From positions 1,849,501-1,913,500 of the forward strand of contig NZ_CP017476.1 in assembly GCF_001761385.1 (NCBI RefSeq): 64,000 nt of DNA. Direction: 5' to 3'. The notes below the pieces were generated by a model, which was not told where the DNA came from, made no database searches, and saw only the letters and a list, made by a program, of their open reading frames with translations. Position numbers and translations under genes: made by a program. Source of the DNA: Hydrogenophaga crassostreae. GTDB lineage: Bacteria > Pseudomonadota > Gammaproteobacteria > Burkholderiales > Burkholderiaceae_C. Shown here in pieces: positions 24,299 through 32,710 of this stretch; position 1 is the stretch's first letter, and each line of letters opens with the position of its first letter.

Positions 24299-25636
24299 TC
24301 AGGCGTTGTACAGGGAAGGATCTTCCACAGGGCGGATGTTGACACGACGGCGCTTCCAGGCAGCGTAAGAACGGCGAGGCTGGATGATGTTGCCAACGTA
24401 ATAGATGGTTTTGAATGCGAAAACCGATGGCCAGATGGGCGTTTTGCCAAAAATGTCGCCGGCCAGCACGGAAAGCAGCGCTTCCTTGACACGGAAAATG
24501 TTGCGTGGACCCATCAAGAGGTCGCGCATGATGGGATTGGTCATTCGGTAAATGACCCAGGAAAAGGCCCTGGGCCCATGGCGCATGACGCGGTCAAACC
24601 GTCTGAGGGCCGCCTTGGCTTTCTGCGGCTCTCGCAGGCAGGTGTCAATGGTTTGTGCACCGACCACGCCGCTGTGCATGGCCAGCCAGACGCCCGACGA
24701 AAACACGGGATCAACAAAGGCGAACGCGTCGCCCAGCATCAGGTAGTTGGGGCCATGGCAGCGCTTCGACAAGTATGAGAAATTGCCGGTCGCCTCGACC
24801 TTGTTGACCAGCTCAGCCTGGGCCAGCCGCGCATGCAGTGCGGGCGACTGGGCTATGTTGTCGAGGAAAAACTGCTCCAGGCTTCGCTGGCCGCGTGTTT
24901 TCATATGGTAAGGCCAGGTGACCATGCCGATGCTGGTCAGCCCATTGGCCAGTGGAATGAACCAGAACCAGCCATGCTCGAACCAATGAACTGCGATGTT
25001 GCCCTCGATGGCGCCTTCGTTTCGCACCGCGTGCCGGAAGTGGCCATACACAGCAGAGCTGTTGTGGCGGGGGTTGCGCTCCTTGATTCTGAAGCGGTTG
25101 GCCAGGAAGGTATCCCGGCCTGAGGCATCGACCACAAAGCGGGCCCGCCATTGGTGCTCAAGTCCATCGTCGCAGCGGGCCGTGACCGTTGCACCGTCGT
25201 TGTCGTCATGAAAAGCCACACCGGTCACCTTGTGGCCTTCGCGCACTTCGGCACCTTTGTTGGCAGCGTTCTTGATCAGGATGTGGTCAAACTCGGCCCG
25301 GGGAACCTGGTAGGCGTGGGGCATCGATTTGTCCCAGGCCTCGTCAAAGCCGAATCGTTGAATCCAACCGTGGTCGGGCGATACAAACTCGGCGCCGTGC
25401 TTGTACATGCCAATGGCTTTGACTTCTTCGGCGATGCCCATCTGTTCGAACAGCGGCAAGTTGGCGGGCAGCAGGGACTCACCAATGTGGAAGCGGGGGT
25501 GGTGGGCCTTTTCAAGCAAGACCACCTGGTGTCCTTGCTCGGCCAAAAAAGCGGAGATCGTTGAGCCGGCGGGTCCGGCGCCAATCACCAGCACATCACA
25601 GGTGCTGACCGTGGGAGTTTCTGAGGCTGGGGTCAT
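24299..25636 (-). CDS. Flavin-dependent halogenase-like oxidoreductase 1
   Basis: 445 residues. The FAD-binding motif is VIGAGPAGS (residues 17-25), followed by FHIGESLLP. All three motifs used to separate flavin halogenases from monooxygenases are visible: the Lys context MYKHGAEF with Lys79, WFWFIP (WxWxIP, residues 223-228) and FVDPVFSSG (FxxPxxSxG). Halogenases of this type use FADH2, O2 and chloride or bromide to make a hypohalous acid handed to the active-site Lys. Xanthomonadins are brominated aryl polyenes, so ring or polyene halogenation is the natural hypothesis. A hydroxylase remains possible. It lies 92 bases downstream of a second such gene on the same strand. Confidence 0.82.
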   Translation of the reverse strand: MTPASETPTVSTCDVLVIGAGPAGSTISAFLAEQGHQVVLLEKAHHPRFHIGESLLPANLPLFEQMGIAEEVKAIGMYKHGAEFVSPDHGWIQRFGFDEAWDKSMPHAYQVPRAEFDHILIKNAANKGAEVREGHKVTGVAFHDDNDGATVTARCDDGLEHQWRARFVVDASGRDTFLANRFRIKERNPRHNSSAVYGHFRHAVRNEGAIEGNIAVHWFEHGWFWFIPLANGLTSIGMVTWPYHMKTRGQRSLEQFFLDNIAQSPALHARLAQAELVNKVEATGNFSYLSKRCHGPNYLMLGDAFAFVDPVFSSGVWLAMHSGVVGAQTIDTCLREPQKAKAALRRFDRVMRHGPRAFSWVIYRMTNPIMRDLLMGPRNIFRVKEALLSVLAGDIFGKTPIWPSVFAFKTIYYVGNIIQPRRSYAAWKRRRVNIRPVEDPSLYNA

Positions 25637-25728
25637 GCGGATTTAAAGTGTCGTGTCCCTTGACGGCGCGGCTGTGTGCGCCGCGCGTGAGGATGATAAT
25701 TCGCCAGGCTGTCTGCTTGCCCGCCTGA

Positions 25729-27390
25729 TCAGGTCTCGGCCATGGCGCTGGGCAGCATGGCTTCGAAATCACCTTCGGGCGACAGGTTCGCTGCGCTGCG
25801 TGTGGCTTCTGTTGATCGGCGCAGCGGTGTGAGGTCAAAGGCGGGCAGATCTGGGTGGTCTGCCTGGGCGCGTTGAACGATTTCTGCCGCCAGCCGGCTG
25901 AGTCGTGCGTTGGCATCGCGGATGCGCTGGACAAAGCTGGGTGCATCCAGTGTGTCGCCCAGGCTTCTGTTGAGTTCGGCGAACCAGGGCATCTGCACCT
26001 GGTCGAGCATCACCGCAGGGTTGCGTTTTTCACTGACCTCTGACCAGGCGCGCAGAAACGTCTGTACGGACAGGTTGAGTTGCTGGCAATGGTTCAACTC
26101 GCTGCGCAATGCGGCCAGGCTGGACAGGTCGGTCAGGCGGTTGTGGAAGAAAAACTGCGCCAGCACGCCCCAGTAGTAGGTGTAATCCCAGACCACCTTG
26201 ACGGGCAACACCTCGGGATCGCCAAAAATGGGGTATTGCCCCTGGTACAGCGCCAGAGTGCCTTCGTAGAAAGAGTGGAATATCTGATCAAAGGCCGAGG
26301 CGCGCGCACCCAGGCGCTGTCCCTGTCGATCCAGGGCAACCAGTTCGGTGATGTAGGTGTTGCTGATGGCGATGAAATCGCTGCCGGGCGAATAGAACGG
26401 ATCGATGAATAGCCCTGCTTCGCCAGTCAGGGCCCATCGGTCTGCCGAGAACACCTGCTTGCAACCATAGGAAAACCGTTTGAAAAAGGCGAAATCCTGC
26501 AGCAGCTCCCGTCGGGGTTCGAGCGCATCGAACAGCAAAGGCTGGAACTCGGCAAGCCATTCCATGGCTTTGTCAAAGGTGTTCATGCGGTCCATGGGGT
26601 GGATCGCCGGATCGGCCACGATGCCGATGGAATGGGAACCGGAAGACAGGGGGATCAACCAGACCCAGTAGCCAGCGCCCATCAGGTGGTTGGTGGACAG
26701 CCAGCGCGTCTGAGGCGTGCAGCGCTCACGCCATGCGGGGTCATCGCTCCATTCGTCCAGGGTGATGCGGTCTTTGATGCGAAACCACACGGCATGGCAG
26801 GCGTGGCCGTTGGGTTCGGCCAGATCGAGCTTGCGTTTGATCAGGCCGGCGCGTCCACACGCGTCAACCACCCACCTTGCCCGGGCGGTATGGGTCTGGT
26901 CTGCCTGGGTGTAGGCCACCTCGTGCGGCGCCTGCGGGCCCTGACCCGCCTCTGTGAGCGTGAGTTGGCGCACTGTGGCGCCGGTGATGAGCTGAATGCC
27001 GCGGGCTTGGGCTTCTTCGGCCAGGTAATTCTCGAAAATGCCGCGGTCGATCTGGTAGCTGGGCATCGTCAAATGCCGGCTGGGACCCACTTCAGTGACC
27101 TGTTCGAGATCCCGGCGTCCTTCGGAGAAGAAAAAACGAAAACCAAACTTGCGCAGTTGCTGCTTTTGCAGGTGGTGTTTGAGCCCCAGTACCTCGCCGA
27201 AATAGTGGGCGCCAATTTCGACGCTGGATTCCCCTACCTTGTGTGTGGCTTCGGGCGCAGGGGTCGCCCGGCGCTCCAGGACGAGCACGTTGATCGCGGG
27301 ATCCCTGAGTTTGAGTTGCAAAGCGAGGGTCAAGCCAGCCAGACCACCGCCGAGCACCACCACATCATGGGTACTGATATTGTTTTGCAT
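25729..27390 (-). CDS. Flavin-dependent halogenase-like oxidoreductase 2
   Basis: 553 residues, about 110 longer than its neighbour at the C-terminus, which is helical and unassigned. The FAD motif is VLGGGLAGL, followed by KVGESSVEIG as in tryptophan-halogenase-like proteins. The Lys region LRKFGFRFFF, YWVWLIP (WxWxIP) and FIDPFYSPG (FxxPxxSxG) keep the halogenase signature. It is the first gene of the minus-strand operon, divergent from the ACP at 27724. The substrate could be the aryl starter on an ACP or the finished polyene. Possession of two non-identical enzymes hints at two sites or one halogenation plus one hydroxylation. Confidence 0.8.
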   Translation of the reverse strand: MQNNISTHDVVVLGGGLAGLTLALQLKLRDPAINVLVLERRATPAPEATHKVGESSVEIGAHYFGEVLGLKHHLQKQQLRKFGFRFFFSEGRRDLEQVTEVGPSRHLTMPSYQIDRGIFENYLAEEAQARGIQLITGATVRQLTLTEAGQGPQAPHEVAYTQADQTHTARARWVVDACGRAGLIKRKLDLAEPNGHACHAVWFRIKDRITLDEWSDDPAWRERCTPQTRWLSTNHLMGAGYWVWLIPLSSGSHSIGIVADPAIHPMDRMNTFDKAMEWLAEFQPLLFDALEPRRELLQDFAFFKRFSYGCKQVFSADRWALTGEAGLFIDPFYSPGSDFIAISNTYITELVALDRQGQRLGARASAFDQIFHSFYEGTLALYQGQYPIFGDPEVLPVKVVWDYTYYWGVLAQFFFHNRLTDLSSLAALRSELNHCQQLNLSVQTFLRAWSEVSEKRNPAVMLDQVQMPWFAELNRSLGDTLDAPSFVQRIRDANARLSRLAAEIVQRAQADHPDLPAFDLTPLRRSTEATRSAANLSPEGDFEAMLPSAMAET

Positions 27391-27723
27391 CCCTCAAGTA
27401 TCGCTGTTTGCACAGGACCGACGAGGGCCTGCGCAGGCCAAATGCCCGGTTTCGGCCATGCATCGGAGGATGCTGCGGGTCCGGAGAAAGGTGTAACGGT
27501 CTTTCGTCGCGCAACCACTTGACGCTGCAGCCAGCCTTTTTGTGGTCATCGCCCCTGAAGCGGGGTGGAGACGGCAGGGGCTCTGCGTGATTGGGTGCCC
27601 GTGGCCGATGTCTGTCAGAAACAGGCAAAGTGCGCCGAAGGCGCCCGGTAAAATGGCCGGCTTAGTTCTTTGCCCCGAAATGCGTTCTATCGTGTTTCGA
27701 GCGGGCGCTCAATCTGGACCCTT
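27391..27723. promoter_or_regulatory. Divergent promoter region between the halogenase operon and the ACP gene
   Basis: 333 bases without a convincing gene, lying between two head-to-head transcription units. A TAAAAT at 27649-27654 could be a -10 box for the rightward ACP gene, though I see no good -35 at 17 bases. A GC-rich self-complementary block precedes it (GTGCGCCGAAGGCGC near 27630-27645). For the leftward operon nothing clear is visible. This is the natural place for pathway regulation, since no dedicated regulator other than the HTH-like protein at 13788 is encoded in the cluster. Confidence 0.45.
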
Positions 27724-28008
27724 ATGCCTCACGATCTGTCTTCTCCCGCTGTTTCGGCGTTGCTGCCCGAAGTGTCTGCCTTGGTCGTGGAGGCCTTGAA
27801 CCTTGACGTGGCTGCCGCCGAAATCGACCCGGATGCATCCCTTTTCGGAGATGGCCTGGATCTTGACTCGATCGATGTGCTGGAGGTGGCTTTGGTGGTC
27901 TCCAAGCGCTACGGGTTCCAGATGCAAGCCGATGATGCGAACAACGAGGCCACCTTTTCCTCATTGCGCTCGTTGACGGCGCACATCGCCAACCACCGCA
28001 CGGTCTGA
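27724..28008 (+). CDS. Acyl carrier protein (aryl polyene type), paralogue of the one at 826
   Basis: 94 residues with site LDLDSIDVLEV (Ser in DSID). It shares the block VEALNLDVAA and the ending SLxxLxAHIANHRT with the ACP at 826-1110. The copies differ at charged surface positions and in the loop before the site (FGDGLDLD against YGDTLGLD), as expected for two ACPs with distinct partners. Start ATG 27724. It lies apart from the other + strand genes, at the right end of the cluster. The following membrane protein begins 2 bases after its stop. Confidence 0.92.
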   Translation: MPHDLSSPAVSALLPEVSALVVEALNLDVAAAEIDPDASLFGDGLDLDSIDVLEVALVVSKRYGFQMQADDANNEATFSSLRSLTAHIANHRTV

Positions 28009-28010
28009 GC

Positions 28011-28658
28011 GTGTCGATGTGGCCGGTGTTGCGCGCCGTGGGCGCCGGCTTGTTGGCGGTGGCGTGGGCCATCGCGTCTTATTTCAACAGCGCCAGTGGT
28101 CAGGCGTCAGGTTGGGGTGCTGCTTTGGCATTGGCTCCTCTGAGCCTGGTGGTGGGGCTGGGCTTGTGGCGCATGAGGCCGCGCTGGCTGGCTGCCGGCC
28201 TCACCCTGGGTTTGGTCGGGCTGCTGGCCTTGTTGTGGCCGTTGCTGAGTCAGCGCATAGCCGTGCTGTATTTTTTGGAGCACATGGGCGTTTACTCGCT
28301 GTTGGCGGTGTTTTTTGCGCGAACCCTCGTCGGGCCTGGCGAGTCATTGGTGACGCAAATGGCGCGGCGCGTGCATGGTGGCGTTTTAAGTGAGAACCAG
28401 CAGCGCTACACCCGTCAGGTCACGCTGGCCTGGAGCGTCTTCTTTGCGGGCATGGTGGTGGTTTCCGTGGGTTTGTTTCTCTGGGCGCCACTGCCAGCGT
28501 GGTCGGCGTTTGCAACCTTGCTGGGTGGGCCCCTGATCGCTGTGATGTTTGTTGGTGAAGTACTGGTGCGTCGACGGGTATTGCCCGATGAGGCGCGTGC
28601 CTCCCTGAAAGAAACCGTGCAGGCCTGGCGCGTTCAGCGCTCCGAAGACGAGCAGTGA
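28011..28658 (+). CDS. Integral membrane protein, COG4648/ApeG-like
   Basis: 215 residues with five or six helices (for example LLAVAWAIASYF, WLAAGLTLGLVGLLALLW, FATLLGGPLIAVMFVGEVLV). It resembles the small COG4648 membrane proteins that sit next to ACP and ligase genes in aryl polyene clusters. A conserved-looking polar segment, FFARTLVGPGESLVTQMARRVHG, lies between helices 4 and 5. Role unknown: probably membrane docking of the biosynthetic complex. GTG at 28011 is used; ATG 28017 is an alternative. It ends 71 bases before dnaE and marks the right edge of the pigment region. Confidence 0.7.
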   Translation: MSMWPVLRAVGAGLLAVAWAIASYFNSASGQASGWGAALALAPLSLVVGLGLWRMRPRWLAAGLTLGLVGLLALLWPLLSQRIAVLYFLEHMGVYSLLAVFFARTLVGPGESLVTQMARRVHGGVLSENQQRYTRQVTLAWSVFFAGMVVVSVGLFLWAPLPAWSAFATLLGGPLIAVMFVGEVLVRRRVLPDEARASLKETVQAWRVQRSEDEQ

Positions 28659-28729
28659 ATTGCATGTGATGCCCTCGCCAGGGTGAGCCAAGGGATCGAA
28701 AAGCCGTTCTTCAATGGCATCATTGGCTT

Positions 28730-31700
28730 ATGTTCATACACCTGCGCTTACACACCGAATTTTCTGTTGTCGATGGCACCAACCGCATCGACGAGGTGGT
28801 GGCGGCGGCGGCCAAAGATGGCCAGCCCGCATTGGCCATCACCGATCTGAACAACCTGTTCGGCGGGGTCAAGTTTTACAAAGAAGCCCGCGGAAAAGGG
28901 GTCAAACCCCTGATGGGCGCCGAGGTGATGCTGCAAGGATTTACCGAGCAGACCGCCAACGCCATGCCGGGCAGCCACCAGCCACCCGCGCCACGCGTGA
29001 TCCTGCTTGTGCAGGACAAGCAGGGCTATCTGAACCTGAGCGAACTGCTCGCCCGTGCCTGGACGCGCAACGACGGCCGTGGCCCGGCCGTGATACGCCG
29101 CGAGTGGCTGGAAGAGCTGAATGGGGGGCTGCTGATGCTCGCTGGCGCTCAGGCAGGCCCTGTGGGTCAGGCCCTGATGCAGGGCGATACCGAGCGTGCC
29201 ACCGACCTGGCATTGCAACTCTCCAGCCTCTTCACCCACCGCTTTTACATCGAGCTGCAACGCGCCGGGCGGGTGGATGACGAGCGCCATGTGACCGCTG
29301 CGGTGAAGCTGGCCGCGCGCCTGCACCTGCCGGTGGTCGCCACGCATCCGGTGCAGTTTCTTGAGCCAGACGACTACGAGGCGCATGAGGCCCGCGTGTG
29401 TATCTCCGATGGCGAGATTCTGGGCAACCGCCGCCGTGTTCGCCGCTTCACACATGAGCAGTATTTCAAAAGTGCCGAGCAAATGGAAGCGCTGTTTGCG
29501 GACCTGCCTTCGGCGGTCGCAAACACGGTCGAAATTGCCAAACGTTGCAGCCTCATACTGGTCCTGGGCAAGCCGCAACTGCCTGATTTCCCGACACCGC
29601 TGATCAATGGTGTTCCGATGCCGATGGAAGACTTCTTCCGTGAGTCGTCGTTTGAAGGACTCGAACAACGGCTGCTTCACCTGTACCCCGATACGGCCAG
29701 GCGAGATGCCGAACGGCCTCGTTATGTGGCACGGCTGGAGTTCGAAATCAAAACGATTCTGAACATGGGCTTTCCCGGTTACTTTCTGATCGTGGGGGAC
29801 TTCATCAACTGGGCCAAGAAAAACGGCTGCCCTGTGGGGCCGGGCCGAGGCTCGGGCGCTGGCTCTTTGGTGGCCTACGCTTTGAAGATCACCGACCTGG
29901 ATCCGCTGCAATACAACCTGCTGTTCGAGCGTTTCCTGAATCCGGAGCGGGTCTCCATGCCCGACTTCGATATCGATTTCTGTCAAAGCAACCGCGATCG
30001 GGTAATCGACTACGTCAAAGACAAATACGGCAAGAATGCCGTGAGCCAGATCGCCACGTTCGGCACCATGGCGGCGCGCGCCGCCATCCGAGATGTGGGC
30101 CGTGTGCTCGACTTTTCTTACGGTTTTTGCGACGGCATTTCCAAGCTGATTCCCAACAAGCCCGGCAAGCCGGTCACCATTCAATATCCGCCCGAGGGTT
30201 TGAGCGAAGACGAAAAAGAAAAGTACGCCATCCTGGCCGAGCCCATGCTGGCCGAGCGCATCGCCAAGGAAGACGATGTCAAGACCCTGATCGAGCTGGC
30301 GCAAAAACTCGAAGGCATGACGCGCAATATCGGTATGCACGCCGGTGGCGTGTTGATCGCGCCAGGCAAGCTCACCGATTTTTGCCCGCTCTATGCCCAA
30401 CCCGGCAGTGATTCGGCGGTGAGCCAGTACGACAAAGACGACGTTGAGGCCGTGGGCCTGGTGAAGTTCGACTTTCTGGGTCTGGCCACGCTGACCATTC
30501 TGGAAATCGCGCGTGAATTCATCGCCAAACGGCACAAGGGGCAAGAAGATTTCTGCTTCGAGAATGTGCCGCTGGACGACGCTAAAACCTATGCCTTGTT
30601 TTCCAGAGGACAGACCGAATCGGTGTTCCAGTTTGAAAGCCGGGGCATGCAGGGCATGCTCAAAGACGCCAAGCCATCCCGTCTGGAGGACCTGATTGCG
30701 CTGAACGCTTTGTACCGCCCGGGGCCTATGGACCTGATTCCCAGCTTTGTCGCGCGCAAGCACGGTCGCGAAGTGATCGAATATCCGCATCCTTTGGTGG
30801 CCGAGATGCTGAGCGAGACCTACGGGATCATGGTCTACCAGGAACAGGTGATGCAGACCGCGCAGATCCTGGGTGGTTACTCGCTGGGTGGTGCTGACAT
30901 GCTGCGCCGGGCCATGGGCAAGAAAAAGGTCGAGGAGATGGCGGAACACCGCAGCATCTTCCGGGCTGGCGCTGCCAAAAACGACATCGATGAAAAAAAG
31001 GCCGACGAAATCTTCGACCTGATGGAGAAATTCGCCGGCTACGGTTTCAACAAATCGCATGCCGCTGCCTACTCCTTGCTGGCCTACCACACGGGCTGGC
31101 TCAAGGTGCATTACACGGCCGAGTTCTTCTGCGCCAACATGACGGTGGAGATGGACGACACCGACAAGCTCAAAGTGCTGGTGGACGATGCCCACAAGAT
31201 GGGCCTCACCTTTGAGGCGCCTGATGTGAACCGGGGGTTTTACCGCTTCGAGCCCATCACCGACAAATCGATTCGTTACGGTCTGGGTGCCATCAAGGGC
31301 ACGGGGCAGTTGGCGATTGAGGCCATCGTGGCCGCGCGCGAAGGCCGGGGCGATGGCCCCAGCGGCGATGAGGTCGGCCCGTTCAAGAGCCTGTTTGACT
31401 TCTGTCGCCGGGTGGACCGCAGCCGGTTGAACAAACGCACGGTGGAGGCCCTGATCAAGGCCGGCGCGTTTGACGCCTTGCATTTGAATCGCGCCGAAGT
31501 CCTGGCTTCGGTGGAGCGTGCATTTGAGTTTGCTGCGGCCCAGCAGGCCAACGTCAATCAGGGTGGCCTGTTCGACATGATGGGCGGCGACGACGATCAC
31601 GGATCAAGCACGCAAGAGCCCGACCTGGTGGAAACCACTCCATGGGGCGTGAAGGAGCGCCTCACGCTCGAAAAGACCGCCATGGGCTTTTACTTCTCTG

Positions 31701-32299
31701 GCCATTTGTTTGACGAAGTGCGGCGCGAAGTGCGCCGCTTTGCGCGCACGGCGCTGGAAGATGTGAAAGAAAGCCGTGACCCCGTGATACTTTGCGGCAT
31801 CGTCACCGACTTCCGGGTCATCAACGGCCAGCGCGGTCGCCTCGCCTTGTTCAAACTGGATGACAAAACGGCTGTACTGGAAATCAGCGCCGACGAAAAC
31901 CTGATCAACCTGCACCGCAACTTGCTGAAAGACGATGAGCTGATCGTGGTGCAGGCGGTGGCACAGCCGGACCGCTTTTCAGGTGGCCTGCGCCTGAAGA
32001 TCCAGCAGATCTGGGACCTGGCGTCGGCGCGTTGCCGCTTTGGCAAGTACCTGCGCGTGGCGGTCAACGGCCAGAACCCGGCGCTGGCTCAAATGGTGCG
32101 GGAGTTTCCGCCGCGGCGGGATGTGACTGAGCAGGGTGAGTTGGTGCGCGGCTTGCCGGTTCGACTGGCGGTGGTTCGGGATGGCGCGCAGTGCGAAATC
32201 CAGCTGGACGACCGCTCCCTGTTTTTCCCCTCTGATGCGGCCCTGGCCAGCTGGATGGCGCAAGCGCCGGACCGGCGTGCCGAAATCGTTTTCGACTGA
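28730..32299 (+). CDS. dnaE: DNA polymerase III subunit alpha
   Basis: 1189 residues, normal for DnaE. An N-terminal PHP domain (FIHLRLHTEFSVVDG) is followed by the C-family polymerase core with PVGPGRGSGAGSLVAY and the catalytic acidic motif PDFDIDF at about residues 410-416. The fingers and tandem HhH region (KFAGYGFNKSHAAAYSLL) come next, then an OB fold and C-terminal tau/clamp-binding part. Replicative chain elongation in the cytoplasm. ATG 28730 gives the canonical N-terminus. A housekeeping gene adjoining, not part of, the pigment cluster. Confidence 0.98.
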   Translation: MFIHLRLHTEFSVVDGTNRIDEVVAAAAKDGQPALAITDLNNLFGGVKFYKEARGKGVKPLMGAEVMLQGFTEQTANAMPGSHQPPAPRVILLVQDKQGYLNLSELLARAWTRNDGRGPAVIRREWLEELNGGLLMLAGAQAGPVGQALMQGDTERATDLALQLSSLFTHRFYIELQRAGRVDDERHVTAAVKLAARLHLPVVATHPVQFLEPDDYEAHEARVCISDGEILGNRRRVRRFTHEQYFKSAEQMEALFADLPSAVANTVEIAKRCSLILVLGKPQLPDFPTPLINGVPMPMEDFFRESSFEGLEQRLLHLYPDTARRDAERPRYVARLEFEIKTILNMGFPGYFLIVGDFINWAKKNGCPVGPGRGSGAGSLVAYALKITDLDPLQYNLLFERFLNPERVSMPDFDIDFCQSNRDRVIDYVKDKYGKNAVSQIATFGTMAARAAIRDVGRVLDFSYGFCDGISKLIPNKPGKPVTIQYPPEGLSEDEKEKYAILAEPMLAERIAKEDDVKTLIELAQKLEGMTRNIGMHAGGVLIAPGKLTDFCPLYAQPGSDSAVSQYDKDDVEAVGLVKFDFLGLATLTILEIAREFIAKRHKGQEDFCFENVPLDDAKTYALFSRGQTESVFQFESRGMQGMLKDAKPSRLEDLIALNALYRPGPMDLIPSFVARKHGREVIEYPHPLVAEMLSETYGIMVYQEQVMQTAQILGGYSLGGADMLRRAMGKKKVEEMAEHRSIFRAGAAKNDIDEKKADEIFDLMEKFAGYGFNKSHAAAYSLLAYHTGWLKVHYTAEFFCANMTVEMDDTDKLKVLVDDAHKMGLTFEAPDVNRGFYRFEPITDKSIRYGLGAIKGTGQLAIEAIVAAREGRGDGPSGDEVGPFKSLFDFCRRVDRSRLNKRTVEALIKAGAFDALHLNRAEVLASVERAFEFAAAQQANVNQGGLFDMMGGDDDHGSSTQEPDLVETTPWGVKERLTLEKTAMGFYFSGHLFDEVRREVRRFARTALEDVKESRDPVILCGIVTDFRVINGQRGRLALFKLDDKTAVLEISADENLINLHRNLLKDDELIVVQAVAQPDRFSGGLRLKIQQIWDLASARCRFGKYLRVAVNGQNPALAQMVREFPPRRDVTEQGELVRGLPVRLAVVRDGAQCEIQLDDRSLFFPSDAALASWMAQAPDRRAEIVFD

Positions 32300-32710
32300 C
32301 GCAACAGACAGGGCCTCTTGCGCCGGTTGGGCGCTGGGCGGTTGCAGCCGGAACGGGGCAGTGGCGCTGATGCGGTGTCCTTTGAGGCCTGACACGCGTT
32401 GCCATGGACAAACACAGCGTGCCCACCTTCATCTGCTGCGGGGCACAGGGCCGTCGTTGCAGGCGCCGGTGTTGGCCGAGATCGATTCAAAAGCTTGATT
32501 CGCGCAGAGACGCCGCATGGGCGCCAGGCTGCTGAATTCGGAAGGGGCCGAACCGGTGATGCCGGGCACAGCGCCGCCTCTGCGTTGGGGCGACTTTCGT
32601 GCACCTCGCGCCAGTAGTCGGCCCGCGCACCAAGTTCCGCACGTTTGAGCCTGACTTGAGCCCAACCTCTCACTTCAGATGGTGCGCTTTCTGCCGATAG
32701 TTCCGTCACC
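32300..32710. other. Intergenic region without visible genes
   Basis: 411 bases between dnaE and the sensor kinase. Open frames here are short and lack ribosome sites or recognisable motifs. No hairpin with a T-tract follows dnaE and I see no tRNA-like structure. It presumably contains the promoter for the kinase gene at 32711, but no clear -35/-10 pair stands out. Confidence 0.5.

Noticed and set aside
28748..31600. A 950-codon open frame on the minus strand opposite dnaE
   Set aside because: It is the antisense shadow of dnaE: high GC keeps the frame open, but the protein shows no recognisable motif and dnaE is unmistakable.
32300..32710. Small genes in the gap after dnaE
   Set aside because: All frames are short, overlap antisense to each other and lack ribosome sites or known domains.
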